Both the position numbers and the translations under genes were made by a program. Source: Engelhardtia mirabilis (GTDB lineage Bacteria > Planctomycetota > UBA1135 > GCA-002686595). Taken from it: a DNA stretch of 64,000 bases. A model generated the notes under the pieces. That model made no database searches. It was given only the letters and a program-made list of their open reading frames with translations, and was not told the DNA's origin. The stretch covers positions 5,146,001-5,210,000 of the forward strand of contig NZ_CP036287.1 of NCBI RefSeq assembly GCF_007748095.1, written 5' to 3'. Positions 33,699-42,422 of this stretch are shown here, piece after piece; the first letter of the stretch is position 1, and each line of letters begins with the position of its first letter.

Positions 33699-34187
33699 TC
33701 AGGCCTGCGCTTCGGATCCGTCAGTCACTTCGTTGCCCCGAGCGTCGATCACGACGCAGGTGCCCCCCGCGCCTTCGATCTTGGCGACCGCGGTCTTGCT
33801 GAACTTCTGCGCTTGCACGGTCAGCTTGCGCGTCAGCTCGCCGTTCCCCAGCAACTTGAAGAGCGGCGTGTTGATGCTGACCAGACCACGCTCGAGCACG
33901 GCCTTCATCGTCACGACCGCGCCGTCCTCGAAGACATCGAGGGCACCAACGTTGATGGTCGTGTAGTCCGTGCGGAAACGAGCGTTCTTGAAGCCACGCT
34001 TGGGCACGCGACGGTAGATCGGCATCTGACCGCCTTCGTAGCCGGGACGGCGACTCGATCCCGAGCGCTGACCCAGTCCCTTGTGGCCTCGACCAGACGT
34101 CTTGCCGTTGCCGCTGCCGACGCCGCGTCCGACACGGTTGCGGGTCTTGTACTTGGTGCCCTTCTGGCAGACCTCTCGAAGATCCAT
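33699..34187 (-). CDS. rplO: 50S ribosomal protein uL15
   Basis: A 162-aa protein with the glycine/arginine-rich N-terminus (RVGRGVGSGNGKTSGRGHKGLGQRSG) and GFEGGQMPxYRRxPKRGF-type segment (YEGGQMPIYRRVPKRGF). It begins only 5 nt after rpsE. uL30 (rpmD) is normally between rpsE and rplO and is missing here. Confidence 0.98.
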   Translation of the reverse strand: MDLREVCQKGTKYKTRNRVGRGVGSGNGKTSGRGHKGLGQRSGSSRRPGYEGGQMPIYRRVPKRGFKNARFRTDYTTINVGALDVFEDGAVVTMKAVLERGLVSINTPLFKLLGNGELTRKLTVQAQKFSKTAVAKIEGAGGTCVVIDARGNEVTDGSEAQA

Positions 34188-34192
34188 AGTGC

Positions 34193-34705
34193 TCAGAGCT
34201 CCACGCCGCGCAGCGCGGCAACTTCTTCAGGCGTCCGCAGCTGCGAGAATGCAGCGAAGGTTGCCTTGATCAGGTTGATCGGATTGGTCGACCCGTAGGC
34301 CTTGGTCAACACGTTGCGGATGCCGGCCATCTCGCACACGTTCCGGGCGGCGGCTCCGGCGATGATTCCGGTGCCCTCTGACGCGGGCAACAGCCGGACC
34401 ATCGCGCCGCAGTAGCGTCCGGTCACCTCGTGGGGGATGGTCCCGTGCTGGTTGAGCGGCACGCGCATGAGATGCTTGCGTGCGTCCTTGTTGCCCTTCT
34501 CGATCGCAGCCGGGACCTGGCGAGCCTTGCCGTAGCCATGGCCCACGATGCCCGCTCGATCACCAGCGATGGTGAGGGCCGAGAAGGAGAAGCGGCGCCC
34601 GCCTTTGACCACCGCTGCAGAGCGGTTGATCTTGACCAGCACCTCGGTCAGATTCTGGATCTCGGCTGCTTCGGCCGTGTCCAGGTAGGCGATTCCGTCG
34701 TTCAT
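34193..34705 (-). CDS. rpsE: 30S ribosomal protein uS5
   Basis: A 170-aa protein of the decoding-centre shoulder. The double-stranded RNA-binding fold shows VVKGGRRFSFSALTIAGDRAGIVGHGYGKARQVPAAIEKG, and the C-terminal domain VRLLPASEGTGIIAGAAARNV. It has its normal length and position after rplR. Confidence 0.98.
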   Translation of the reverse strand: MNDGIAYLDTAEAAEIQNLTEVLVKINRSAAVVKGGRRFSFSALTIAGDRAGIVGHGYGKARQVPAAIEKGNKDARKHLMRVPLNQHGTIPHEVTGRYCGAMVRLLPASEGTGIIAGAAARNVCEMAGIRNVLTKAYGSTNPINLIKATFAAFSQLRTPEEVAALRGVEL

Positions 34706-34777
34706 CAGTCGTTCCGTCGTTCGTCGTGCGGGAGGGGGGTCTCTCGGAGGAGCATGGGACTCAAGGCTCTGTGGAGA

Positions 34778-35146
34778 TCAGAACTTGAGCCCGGCCTCCC
34801 GGGCGGCGTCGGCCAGCGCCTTGACGCGGCCGTGGTAGCGGGCTGCGCCGCGATCGAGCACGACGGCTTCGACACCGGCGTCCAGCGAGCGCTTCGCGAT
34901 CTCCGCCCCGATCAGCGCAGCTCGCTCGGTCTTGGTCTTGCCGGGGTTCTCCGCGGCGAACGCCTTCGAGCTGCTCGAGACGGAGGCGACCGTGCGGCCG
35001 GCTGCGTCGTCGATGATCTGGGCGTAGATGTGTTTCGATGAGCGGAACACGCTCAAGCGGGGCTTCGACGCCGTGCGACGCAGCTTGGCGCGCACCGACA
35101 TCTTGCGGCGACTCTTGCGAGCCTGCTTCTGGAGTGCTTCTTTCAT
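34778..35146 (-). CDS. rplR: 50S ribosomal protein uL18
   Basis: A 122-aa 5S-rRNA-binding protein. ATG 35146 (MKEALQKQARKSRRKMSVRAKLRRT) is chosen; the open frame runs into rplF but uL18 starts here. PRLSVFRSSKHIYAQIIDD and GRVKALADAAREAGLKF are characteristic. Confidence 0.97.
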   Translation of the reverse strand: MKEALQKQARKSRRKMSVRAKLRRTASKPRLSVFRSSKHIYAQIIDDAAGRTVASVSSSSKAFAAENPGKTKTERAALIGAEIAKRSLDAGVEAVVLDRGAARYHGRVKALADAAREAGLKF

Positions 35147-35151
35147 GACGA

Positions 35152-35700
35152 TCAGCTGCCGAAGCTCTTGCCGGACTTGCGGCGAACATGCTCGCCCACG
35201 TAGCGGATGCCCTTGCCCTTGTAGGGTTCGGGGGGACGGACTGCGCGGATGCGAGCGGCGACCTGGCCGACCGCCTGCTTGTCGACGCCCCGCAGGACGA
35301 TCTGCGTCGGGACGGGCGTCTCGGCGTCGATCCCATCGGGGAGCGCGATCTCCACCTGGTGGCAGAAGCCGATATTGAGGACCACCTTGCGTCCCTGGGC
35401 CTGCGCGTTCCAACCGACGCCCACGATCTCGAGACCCTTCTCGAAGCCGGTCGACACGCCCACCACCATGTTGTTGATGAGGGCACGGGTCAGACCGTGA
35501 TAGGCCCCCGACTCGCGGTCGGGACCGCTGCCATTCGTGGAGACCTGGACGTTGTTGTCCTCGAGGGCCACGTCGATTTCGGGCCGAACCTGAATTTCCA
35601 GGGTCCCCTTGGGTCCCTTCACGCGCACCTGGCGCGGATCCGGGAACTCGACCGTGACACCCGAGGGGATCGGGACCGGTGCTTTGCCGATTCGGGACAT
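35152..35700 (-). CDS. rplF: 50S ribosomal protein uL6
   Basis: A 182-aa two-domain protein. MSRIGKAPVPIPSGVTV and the C-terminal PEPYKGKGIRYVGEHVRRKSGKS near helix 97 and the sarcin-ricin region are conserved. It is followed by rplR with a 5-nt spacer. Confidence 0.98.
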   Translation of the reverse strand: MSRIGKAPVPIPSGVTVEFPDPRQVRVKGPKGTLEIQVRPEIDVALEDNNVQVSTNGSGPDRESGAYHGLTRALINNMVVGVSTGFEKGLEIVGVGWNAQAQGRKVVLNIGFCHQVEIALPDGIDAETPVPTQIVLRGVDKQAVGQVAARIRAVRPPEPYKGKGIRYVGEHVRRKSGKSFGS

Positions 35701-35703
35701 GGC

Positions 35704-36099
35704 TCAGTAGACCTTGCAGAGGACCTCGCCGCCGACGTTCTCACGTCGAGCGGTCCGATCCGAAACGATGCCCTTGGGAGTCGAGAGGACGTAGATGCCG
35801 AGGCCTCGCACGACGCGCGGGATGTCCCTCGCGCCGCGGTACTTCCGGCAGCCAGGCTTGCTGACCCGGTCGATGGCGCGAATCACGCGCTCACCGTCGG
35901 GGCCGTATTTGAGATTGATCACCAGCGTGCTGGAGGGCGTCGCAGGCTGAACCTCGTATCCGTCGATGAAGCCCTCAGCTTTGAGCGCTTCGGCGATCCC
36001 CACCTTCATTCGAGAGGCGGGCATCTTGGTCTGTGCGGCACGGTTCGAATTCGCGTTGCGAATCCGAGTCAGCATGTCCGCGATCGGGTCGGTCATCAT
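35704..36099 (-). CDS. rpsH: 30S ribosomal protein uS8
   Basis: A 131-aa 16S-binding protein. TDPIADMLTRIRNA and the C-terminal GLGIYVLSTPKGIVSDRTARRENVGGEVLCKVY are conserved. Two adjacent ATGs (36099, 36096) could serve as start. uS14 (rpsN), usually just upstream, is absent. In E. coli uS8 represses the spc operon at rplE. Confidence 0.98.
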   Translation of the reverse strand: MMTDPIADMLTRIRNANSNRAAQTKMPASRMKVGIAEALKAEGFIDGYEVQPATPSSTLVINLKYGPDGERVIRAIDRVSKPGCRKYRGARDIPRVVRGLGIYVLSTPKGIVSDRTARRENVGGEVLCKVY

Positions 36100-36148
36100 G
36101 GTGCGTGTCTCCGGTCGGTCTTGGTCGAGGAGTGGCAGGACGACCCGC

Positions 36149-36706
36149 TCAGGCGGAGATGGCCTCGGGACGGCGGAAGGGCATACCGAACTCGGTCAAC
36201 AGCGCAGTTGCCTGCTCGTCGTTGGCGGCGTTGGTCACGAAGGTGATGTCCATGCCCTGATGGTGCTGGACCTTGTCCAACTCGATCTCGGGGAAGACGG
36301 TCTGGTCGCTGAGGCCGAGGGTGTAGTTGCCGCGCCCGTCGAGGTTGGTTCCGACACCGCGGAAGTCGCGGATGCGGGGCAGGACCAAGCTGATCAGTCG
36401 GTCCGCGAACTCCCACATGTGGTTGCCACGCAGGGTCACCGCACAACCGATGGGCATGCCCTGGCGCAGCTTGAAGCCGGCGATAGAACGACGAGCAAGC
36501 CGGATCGTCGGCCGCTGGCCGGTGATCAGCCCGAGGTCCTTGGCGGCCATCTCGACCAGCGCCTTGTTCTCGACAGCGCCCTTGACGCCCATGTTGACGA
36601 CGATCTTCAGCAACTTCGGAGCTGCCATGACGTTGTTGATGCCGTAGTCGGCCATCAGCTTCGCGCGGATCTCGTCGTCGTACTGTTTCTTGAGCCGGGG
36701 TTGCAT
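36149..36706 (-). CDS. rplE: 50S ribosomal protein uL5
   Basis: A 185-aa 5S-rRNA-binding protein. ATG 36706 (MQPRLKKQYDDE) is chosen over GTG 36718; it lies 1 nt after the rplX stop with GAGGG upstream. NVMAAPKLLKIVVNMGVKGAVENK and RDFRGVGTNLDGRGNYTLGLSDQTVFPEI are conserved. A 49-nt space follows, where rpsN would normally begin. Confidence 0.97.
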   Translation of the reverse strand: MQPRLKKQYDDEIRAKLMADYGINNVMAAPKLLKIVVNMGVKGAVENKALVEMAAKDLGLITGQRPTIRLARRSIAGFKLRQGMPIGCAVTLRGNHMWEFADRLISLVLPRIRDFRGVGTNLDGRGNYTLGLSDQTVFPEIELDKVQHHQGMDITFVTNAANDEQATALLTEFGMPFRRPEAISA

Positions 36707-36707
36707 T

Positions 36708-36974
36708 TCAGCCCTCACTGCTGGGCCGCTTGCGGGTGCCCTTGCCGGTGCTCGGATCGAGCAGCATCACGTTACTTGCGTGGACGGAGCAGGCCTCCTG
36801 GACCCGCTCACCCTTGGGGTTCTGCGGATCGGTGGACTTGCGATGCTTCCAGCGCAGGTTCACGCCATCGACGATCACACGCCCGTTCTCCCGATCGACG
36901 AGCAGGATCTCGCCGTTCGCGCCCTTGTTGTTGCCGGCGATGACGACAACCTTGTCACCTCTCTTGAACTTCAT
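36708..36974 (-). CDS. rplX: 50S ribosomal protein uL24
   Basis: An 88-aa KOW-domain protein, somewhat shorter than the usual 100 aa. MKFKRGDKVVVIAGNNKGANGEILLVDRENGRVIVDGVNLRWKHRKS is characteristic. Its ATG shares one base with the rplN stop (TGATG). Confidence 0.97.
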   Translation of the reverse strand: MKFKRGDKVVVIAGNNKGANGEILLVDRENGRVIVDGVNLRWKHRKSTDPQNPKGERVQEACSVHASNVMLLDPSTGKGTRKRPSSEG

Positions 36975-37342
36975 CAGACGACCTCCTGGGCCAAGGAGAC
37001 GATCTTCATGTAGTTCCGCTCCCGGAGCTCACGAGCGACCGCTCCGAAGATGCGAGTTCCACGCGGGTTCCCCTCGGCATCGATGATGACGAGCGCGTTC
37101 CGGTCGAACTTGACGTAGGAGCCGTCACTACGGCGCGTGTTCTTGCGAACTCGGACGATCACCCCGCGCACCACTGTCCCGGGCTTGAGCTCCGAACCGG
37201 GGATGGCGCGGCGAATCGAACACACGACGACATCACCCAGGCCGGCGTAACGACGGTGAGTTCCGCCGAGCACCTTGATACACATCGCCCGCTTGGCGCC
37301 GGTGTTGTCGGCGACGTCGAGGATGGTCTGCATCTGAATCAC
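36974..37342 (-). CDS. rplN: 50S ribosomal protein uL14
   Basis: A 122-aa protein with GTG start (then IQMQTILDVADNTGAK). GDVVVCSIRRAIPG and the C-terminal GTRIFGAVARELRERNYMKIVSLAQEVV are conserved. It overlaps rpsQ by 4 nt (GTGA). Confidence 0.98.
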   Translation of the reverse strand: MIQMQTILDVADNTGAKRAMCIKVLGGTHRRYAGLGDVVVCSIRRAIPGSELKPGTVVRGVIVRVRKNTRRSDGSYVKFDRNALVIIDAEGNPRGTRIFGAVARELRERNYMKIVSLAQEVV

Positions 37343-37683
37343 GCGTCACCCCCTTCGACCTCGGAAGTCATGGACTCGGCACCCGTCTCGGCCGCAGTCG
37401 GGTCGGTACGCAGTGCGGGCGACTCGAGGATGCGAACCAACCGCCAGCGCTTGGTCTTCGAGAGCGGCCGGGTCGCGGCCACTTCGACGGTGTCCCCCAC
37501 GTGCGCTTCGTTGAGCTCATCGTGGGCGTGGTACTTCTTGTGGCTCCGGACGAACTTGCCGTACTTCGGGTGCGCGAAGCGGCGTTCGACGAGGACGGTG
37601 ATGGACTTGTCCATCTTGTCGCTCGTCACCACTCCCTGAAGCAACCGGCGGCGGTTCCGGGTCTGTGTTTGGGTATCGGACAT
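37339..37683 (-). CDS. rpsQ: 30S ribosomal protein uS17
   Basis: A 114-aa protein. The OB-fold core (LLQGVVTSDKMDKSITVLVERRFAHPKYGKFVRSHKKYHAHDE) and RPLSKTKRWRLVRILE match. An extra acidic tail of about 25 residues follows the usual end. Confidence 0.97.
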   Translation of the reverse strand: MSDTQTQTRNRRRLLQGVVTSDKMDKSITVLVERRFAHPKYGKFVRSHKKYHAHDELNEAHVGDTVEVAATRPLSKTKRWRLVRILESPALRTDPTAAETGAESMTSEVEGGDA

Positions 37684-37751
37684 GGGCCGTTTCCTGTGTT
37701 CTCTGGGGCGCCGACTGGTCGGAGCCGCGGGTCGCTCGCGCTCCGCTGCGG

Positions 37752-37967
37752 TCAGTTGCGGGGTTCTTGACCGCGAACGCCGCTCGTGCGCTCGTGGAGG
37801 ACGGTGTTGATGCGGGCGATAGCCCGACGGACGGCCCGTACCCGCGACGGAGTCGCGTTGGCCTCGGTGGACGAGCGGAACCGCAGTTCGAAGAGCTCCT
37901 TCTGCAGGTTGCCCTTGTCGAACTTCAGCTCGGCGTCCGTCTTGCTGCGCACCTCTTCGGCGTTCAT
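37752..37967 (-). CDS. rpmC: 50S ribosomal protein uL29
   Basis: A 71-aa, two-helix protein near the exit tunnel. LRFRSSTEANATPSRVRAVRRAIARINTVLHER is the conserved core (the usual LRFQ..tgqlen...r.vRr.iAri). It lies between rplP and rpsQ in standard order. Confidence 0.95.
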   Translation of the reverse strand: MNAEEVRSKTDAELKFDKGNLQKELFELRFRSSTEANATPSRVRAVRRAIARINTVLHERTSGVRGQEPRN

Positions 37968-38047
37968 CGAACTAATCCAGCGCTTTGTACTGCTGCGTGT
38001 ATTGCGGCTGCGGGGAATGCGGCTGCGTTGATTGCGGTCGGTGTCGA

Positions 38048-38467
38048 TCAGTGGGTCGGGAGGCGCCGAACCATGCGGACCTTGATCGGCATCTTGTGCG
38101 CGACCCGCTTGAAGGCCAGCTTGGCCTTCTCTTCGGGGACGCCACCCAGTTCGTAGAGAATCGTCCCGGGCTTCACGACGGCGGCCCAGAAGTCGACGTC
38201 GCCCTTGCCCTTACCCATTCGGGTCTCGGCCGGCTTCGCCGAGATCGGCTTGTGGGGGAAGACGCGGATCCAGATCTTCGCGGCGCCGCCGGTAGCGCGG
38301 TTGGCCGCGACACGTCCAGCCTCGATCTGCCGCCCGGTGATCCAGGCGGCATCGAGCGCCTGGAGGCCGAACTCACCGAAAGAGACGCGGTTGCCGCGGG
38401 TGGCGAAGCCCTTCACGCGGCCTCGGAATGATTTGCGGTACTTCGACCGCTTGGGCATGAGGGCCAT
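38048..38467 (-). CDS. rplP: 50S ribosomal protein uL16
   Basis: A 139-aa protein near the peptidyl-transferase and A-site tRNA. MPKRSKYRKSFRGRVKGFATRGNRVSFGEFGLQALDAAWITGRQIEAGRVAANR is nearly invariant. Either ATG 38467 (MALMPKR) or ATG 38458 (MPKR) may start it; the second fits the family better. Confidence 0.98.
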   Translation of the reverse strand: MALMPKRSKYRKSFRGRVKGFATRGNRVSFGEFGLQALDAAWITGRQIEAGRVAANRATGGAAKIWIRVFPHKPISAKPAETRMGKGKGDVDFWAAVVKPGTILYELGGVPEEKAKLAFKRVAHKMPIKVRMVRRLPTH

Positions 38468-38476
38468 GGCGCTCTC

Positions 38477-39238
38477 CTACTCTCGCTTGGCGCCGCGCGA
38501 GCGGTCGCCTCCACGTCCACGGCGATCGCCACCACCCGTTCCGACGAGTCCGTCGTTGCGCTCATCGCGCGCGACGCCGCCGAGGGGGAAGCGGTAGTCC
38601 AGTTTCTTGCCGACGTCTACGTCGCCCTTGTAGATCCAGACCTTGACGCCGATGACGCCGTAGGTGGTCTTGGCCAGCGCGGTTCCGTAGTCGACGTAGC
38701 TTCGCAGGGTCGAGAGCGGCACACGCCCCTCTCGCTCCTTCGCGGTCCGAGCCATCTCAGCGCCACCAAGGCGACCGTTCATCTCGACCTTGATGCCCTT
38801 GGCACCGGCCTGAACCGTGGTCTGAATGGCCTTCTTCATCGCGCGACGGAAGGCCATGCGCTTCTCGAGAGCCTCGGCGATCATCTCGGCGACCAGGGTC
38901 GCCTCGAGCTCGGGGCGCTTGATCTCCCGCACTGTCAGGTGGCAGGTCATCTGAGTGATGCGCTGGAGCTCCTTCTTGAGGGCATCCACGCGCACCCCCT
39001 TGCGACCGACGAGGACGCCGGGTCGCGCGGTGTGCACGATCACGTTGACCGCCTCACTCGTGCGTTCGATCTCGATACGCGGAATACCGGCCGCCTTGAA
39101 CTCCTTGCGGATGTAGCGACGGATCTTCTGATCCTCCGCCAGAAGGCGGGGGTAGTCCTTCTTGTTGGCGTACCAGCGCGATCGCCACGGTTCGATGACC
39201 GCGATGCGATAGCCGGTGGGGTGAACCTTTTGTCCCAT
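38477..39238 (-). CDS. rpsC: 30S ribosomal protein uS3
   Basis: A 253-aa head protein. MGQKVHPTGYRIAVIEPWRSRWYA and the KH domain GVLVGRKGVRVDALKKELQ are conserved, as is the C-terminal GVIGVKVWIYKGD. A Gly/Arg/Asp-rich tail (about 225-253) extends beyond E. coli uS3. Confidence 0.98.
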   Translation of the reverse strand: MGQKVHPTGYRIAVIEPWRSRWYANKKDYPRLLAEDQKIRRYIRKEFKAAGIPRIEIERTSEAVNVIVHTARPGVLVGRKGVRVDALKKELQRITQMTCHLTVREIKRPELEATLVAEMIAEALEKRMAFRRAMKKAIQTTVQAGAKGIKVEMNGRLGGAEMARTAKEREGRVPLSTLRSYVDYGTALAKTTYGVIGVKVWIYKGDVDVGKKLDYRFPLGGVARDERNDGLVGTGGGDRRGRGGDRSRGAKRE

Positions 39239-39262
39239 TCGTTAGTTCTCTAGCTTCGGGAG

Positions 39263-39634
39263 TCAGGCGTCGGCTTCGCGGACGACGACGGTCAGATGAC
39301 TGGTGCGCTTGCGGAACGGCATGGCTCGGCCCTGGGGGCCGGGACGCCAGCGCATACGGTTGTTGAGCAGGGGCCCGTCGTCGGCGCGGCAATCGCAGAT
39401 CACCAGCCGGTTGACGTTGACGTTGGGGTCCTGAGACGCGTTTGCAACGGCGGACTTGAGCACCTTCAAGTAGTAGGCGGCCGCGCGCTGCGGGGCGAAC
39501 TCGAGGAACTGAAGGGCCGTGTTGACGTCCTTGCCGCGGATCGCGTCAGCGACGAGTCGGCCCTTGCGGGCCGTCATACGCGCGTAGCGATGAAGGGCCC
39601 GAAACTCGGGCTTGGCTGCGGTTGTGGTTGCCAT
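39263..39634 (-). CDS. rplV: 50S ribosomal protein uL22
   Basis: A 123-aa protein whose beta-hairpin lines the exit tunnel. RYARMTARKGRLVADAIRGKDVNTALQFLEFAPQRAAAYYLKVLKSAVANA is conserved. The tunnel-hairpin segment (MRWRPGPQGRAMPFRKRTSHLTVVV) is intact. Its ATG lies 1 nt after the rpsS stop. Confidence 0.98.
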   Translation of the reverse strand: MATTTAAKPEFRALHRYARMTARKGRLVADAIRGKDVNTALQFLEFAPQRAAAYYLKVLKSAVANASQDPNVNVNRLVICDCRADDGPLLNNRMRWRPGPQGRAMPFRKRTSHLTVVVREADA

Positions 39635-39635
39635 G

Positions 39636-39917
39636 TCAGCGTCCCTTCTTGCTTTCCTTCTTGTTGGTGTGGCCGCGGAACTGGCGGGTCGGAGAGAACT
39701 CCCCCAGCTTGTGACCGACCATGTCCTCGGTGACCTGCACCTTCAGGTGGTGTCGCCCGTTGTGGACCATGAAGGTGTGGCCGATGAAGTCGGGCGAGAT
39801 CATGCTCGCGCGCGCCCATGTCTTGATGGGTTGGCGCGAACCGGAATCGTTCGCCTTGGCGACCTTGATCGCCAGCTTCGGGTCGATGTAGGGGCCCTTG
39901 CGGATGCTGCGTCCCAA
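39636..39917 (-). CDS. rpsS: 30S ribosomal protein uS19
   Basis: A 93-aa head protein. The start is TTG 39917 with GAGG a few bases upstream, giving MGRSIRKGPYIDPKL. MISPDFIGHTFMVHNGRHHLKVQVTEDMVGHKLGEFSPTRQFRGH is conserved. Confidence 0.97.
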   Translation of the reverse strand: MGRSIRKGPYIDPKLAIKVAKANDSGSRQPIKTWARASMISPDFIGHTFMVHNGRHHLKVQVTEDMVGHKLGEFSPTRQFRGHTNKKESKKGR

Positions 39918-39985
39918 TGGATCCTCGTTGTGTCTCGGTGCGTTGCGGGTCTTCGGCGTCTACCTGGAGCTGCTCAGCCCTAGGC

Positions 39986-40819
39986 TCAGCGACCCGACTT
40001 GCGGCGACGGAGGATGAACTTGTCCGTCGGGTTGTTCTTGCGACGGGTACGACCACCCTTGGACAGGACCGCGGTCGGTCCACAGGGGTGACGACCACCA
40101 GCGGTACGCCCTTCACCACCACCCATGGGGTGGTCGACCGGGTTCATGGCAGTACCACGAACTTCGGGGCGGCGGCCCTTGTGACGCTTGCGTCCGGCCT
40201 TGCCGAGCTTGACGTTCTGGTGGTCCGTGTTACCGACCCGACCGATGGTCGCTCGGCACTGGATGTGGACTCTGCGCAGCTCGCCTGAGGGCAGCGAAAC
40301 GATCGCGTAGTCTCCATCGCGGGCGGTCAGCTGCGCGGAGCTTCCGGCGCTGCGGCAGACCTGGGCGCCGCGGCCGATCTTGAGCTCGATGTTGTGGATC
40401 GTGAGGCCGATCGGGATGTCCGCCAGCTTCATCGCCACGCCCGGGTTGGGGTCGGACCCTGCGCCCGACACGATGGTCTGGCCGGCCTTGAGGCCCAGGG
40501 GCGCGATGATGTAGCGCTTCTCGCCGTCCGCGTAGTGCAGCAGCGCGATGTTGGCCGTGCGGTTGGGGTCGTACTCGATGGTCGCGACCTTGGCCGGCAC
40601 GCCGTCCTTGTTGCGCTTCCAGTCGATCAGGCGGTAGCGGCGCTTGTGCCCCCCACCGCGGCGGCGGGAGGTGATGCGGCCATGGTTGTTGCGACCGCCG
40701 GTCTTCTTAAGCGGCCGGAGAAGACTCTTCTCCGGCTTGGAAGACGTCAACTCCTCGAAGTCGAGGACGTTGCCGTGGCGACGCCCCGGCGAGGTCGGCT
40801 TGTAGCTCTTGATACCCAT
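39986..40819 (-). CDS. rplB: 50S ribosomal protein uL2
   Basis: A 277-aa protein required for subunit joining and peptidyl transfer. NNHGRITSRRRGGGHKRRYRLIDWKRNKDGVPAKVATIEYDPNR and the functional loop MNPVDHPMGGGEGRTAGGRHPCGP (His229 equivalent in the DHPMGGGEG motif) are conserved. Confidence 0.98.
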   Translation of the reverse strand: MGIKSYKPTSPGRRHGNVLDFEELTSSKPEKSLLRPLKKTGGRNNHGRITSRRRGGGHKRRYRLIDWKRNKDGVPAKVATIEYDPNRTANIALLHYADGEKRYIIAPLGLKAGQTIVSGAGSDPNPGVAMKLADIPIGLTIHNIELKIGRGAQVCRSAGSSAQLTARDGDYAIVSLPSGELRRVHIQCRATIGRVGNTDHQNVKLGKAGRKRHKGRRPEVRGTAMNPVDHPMGGGEGRTAGGRHPCGPTAVLSKGGRTRRKNNPTDKFILRRRKSGR

Positions 40820-40840
40820 TAGAAGAACTCTGTTCCTACC

Positions 40841-41131
40841 TCAGATGACGTCGATGGACTGACCGTCGGCGAGCTTGACCATGGCCTTTTTCCAGTCAGG
40901 CTTCTTGCCGGCAACATAGCCGCGGCGGCGGGTCTTGCCCCGCACATGGAGCGTGTTGACGCTCTCGACCTTGACCTCGAAGAGGGCCTCGACTGCCTGC
41001 CGGATCTCGACCTTGTTGGCGTCGACCGGGACTCGGAAGTGATAGGCGTTGCGCTCCGCCATGTCGCCCGAGGACTTCTCGGTCACGACAGGCTTGCGGA
41101 GGACTCGGTAGTGGCGGTCGAGAGCAGTCAC
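40841..41131 (-). CDS. rplW: 50S ribosomal protein uL23
   Basis: A 96-aa exit-tunnel protein that docks SRP and trigger factor. VLRKPVVTEKSSGDMAERNAYHFRVPVDANKVEIRQAVEALFEVKVESVNTL is typical. It has a GTG start and a 4-nt overlap with the rplD stop. Confidence 0.97.
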   Translation of the reverse strand: MTALDRHYRVLRKPVVTEKSSGDMAERNAYHFRVPVDANKVEIRQAVEALFEVKVESVNTLHVRGKTRRRGYVAGKKPDWKKAMVKLADGQSIDVI

Positions 41132-41784
41132 GCGGCACCTCCGTCAGTGCTCGAGCTTGCGGCTTCGGGCTTGCCAACGCGGGCGATCAAGGCATCCATG
41201 GCCGACGCTTCGGCGATGATCAGGCCGCCGGCGACGACGTCGTGGGCGCACAGGTCTTGGGCCGTGGAGACCCGAACCCCGGCGAAGTTCCGGAAGGACT
41301 TCCACACGTTCTGGTCGGCTTCACCGAGCACCACCACCGCGCGGCGGGGGTTGCCGAGGTCAGTCAGGATCTTGCGGGCCACCTTGGACGAGGGGCTCGA
41401 GAACTGACCGAGGTCAGCGATCACGACCTCTTCGTCGCGCAACTTGCCGGCGATGGCGGATCGCAGGGCAACCCGGCGAGCCTTCACGGGCATGTGGTAG
41501 CTGAAGTCGCGGGGTTTGGGCCCGAAGACCGTCCCACCACCACGCCAGATGGGCGACTTGCGGTCACCGGCGCGAGCCCGACCGGTGTGCTTCTGCTTCC
41601 AGGGCTTCGCGTTGCTGCCTTTGACCTCGGAGCGGCCACGGGTGCTCGCGTTGCCCTGACGCTGGTTCGCCTGGTACATGACCACGGCGTCCTTCAGGGT
41701 GCGGTAGAGCACGGAGCCGCCGAAGGGCGCCTCGTCGAACTCCACCTGACCGACGGCGCCGGCCTTGTAGCTCTTGAGCTGCAT
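41128..41784 (-). CDS. rplD: 50S ribosomal protein uL4
   Basis: A 218-aa protein with the tunnel loop. ANQRQGNASTRGRSEVKGSNAKPWKQKHTGRARAGDRKSPIWRGGGTVFGPKPRDFSYHMPVKARRVALRSAI is the hallmark. In E. coli uL4 represses its own S10 operon through a leader before rpsJ. It overlaps rplC by one base. Confidence 0.98.
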   Translation of the reverse strand: MQLKSYKAGAVGQVEFDEAPFGGSVLYRTLKDAVVMYQANQRQGNASTRGRSEVKGSNAKPWKQKHTGRARAGDRKSPIWRGGGTVFGPKPRDFSYHMPVKARRVALRSAIAGKLRDEEVVIADLGQFSSPSSKVARKILTDLGNPRRAVVVLGEADQNVWKSFRNFAGVRVSTAQDLCAHDVVAGGLIIAEASAMDALIARVGKPEAASSSTDGGAA

Positions 41785-42422
41785 CAGTTCTTCCTCCCGC
41801 CGGTGCGGGCCGTGCGGACCTGGACCAGGCCGCCGGTGGGACCGGGGATCGAGCCCTTGACGAAGAGCAGGTTGCGCTCGAGGTCGACCCGCACGATGGG
41901 CAGGTTCTTGGTGGTCTTGCGCGAGGCGCCGTAGTGGCCGGCCATGCGCTTGCCCTTGAAGACGCGGCCGGGGTAGGCCGATGCACCGATCGAGCCGGGC
42001 TCGCGGTAGTTCATGCAGCCGTGCGTCTTGTTACCGCGCTGGAAGCCATGGCGCTTGATCGTGCCGGCGAACCCGCGCCCCTTGCTGGTGCCGGTGACGT
42101 CGACCACGTCGCCGCGGGTGAAGACGTCGGCGGCGATCACGTCCCCCACCGAGAGCTCGGGCGAAGCCGTCAGGCGCTCCTCGCGGAGGAAGCGCTTCGG
42201 GGTCACGTTGGCCTTGGCGAAATGGCCACGACGGGGCTTGGAGGCCCGGGAGTCGGGCACGTCCTCGAAGCCCAGCTGGACGGCGTTGTAGCCGTCGGAC
42301 TCCTCTGTCCGAACCTGGCATACCACGCACGGACCAGCCTCGACGACGGTCACGGGCACGACGGTTCCGTCGTCCTCGAAGACCTGCGTCATGCCGCGTT
42401 TGCGTCCTAGGAGCAGCGTCAT
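41784..42422 (-). CDS. rplC: 50S ribosomal protein uL3
   Basis: A 212-aa protein. GRKRGMTQVFEDDGTVVPVTVVEAGPC and GTSKGRGFAGTIKRHGFQRGNKTHGCMNYREPGSIGASAYPGRVFKGKRMAGHYG are conserved. A gap of 402 nt separates it from rpsJ, which is unusual because the two are normally close. Confidence 0.98.
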   Translation of the reverse strand: MTLLLGRKRGMTQVFEDDGTVVPVTVVEAGPCVVCQVRTEESDGYNAVQLGFEDVPDSRASKPRRGHFAKANVTPKRFLREERLTASPELSVGDVIAADVFTRGDVVDVTGTSKGRGFAGTIKRHGFQRGNKTHGCMNYREPGSIGASAYPGRVFKGKRMAGHYGASRKTTKNLPIVRVDLERNLLFVKGSIPGPTGGLVQVRTARTGGRKN

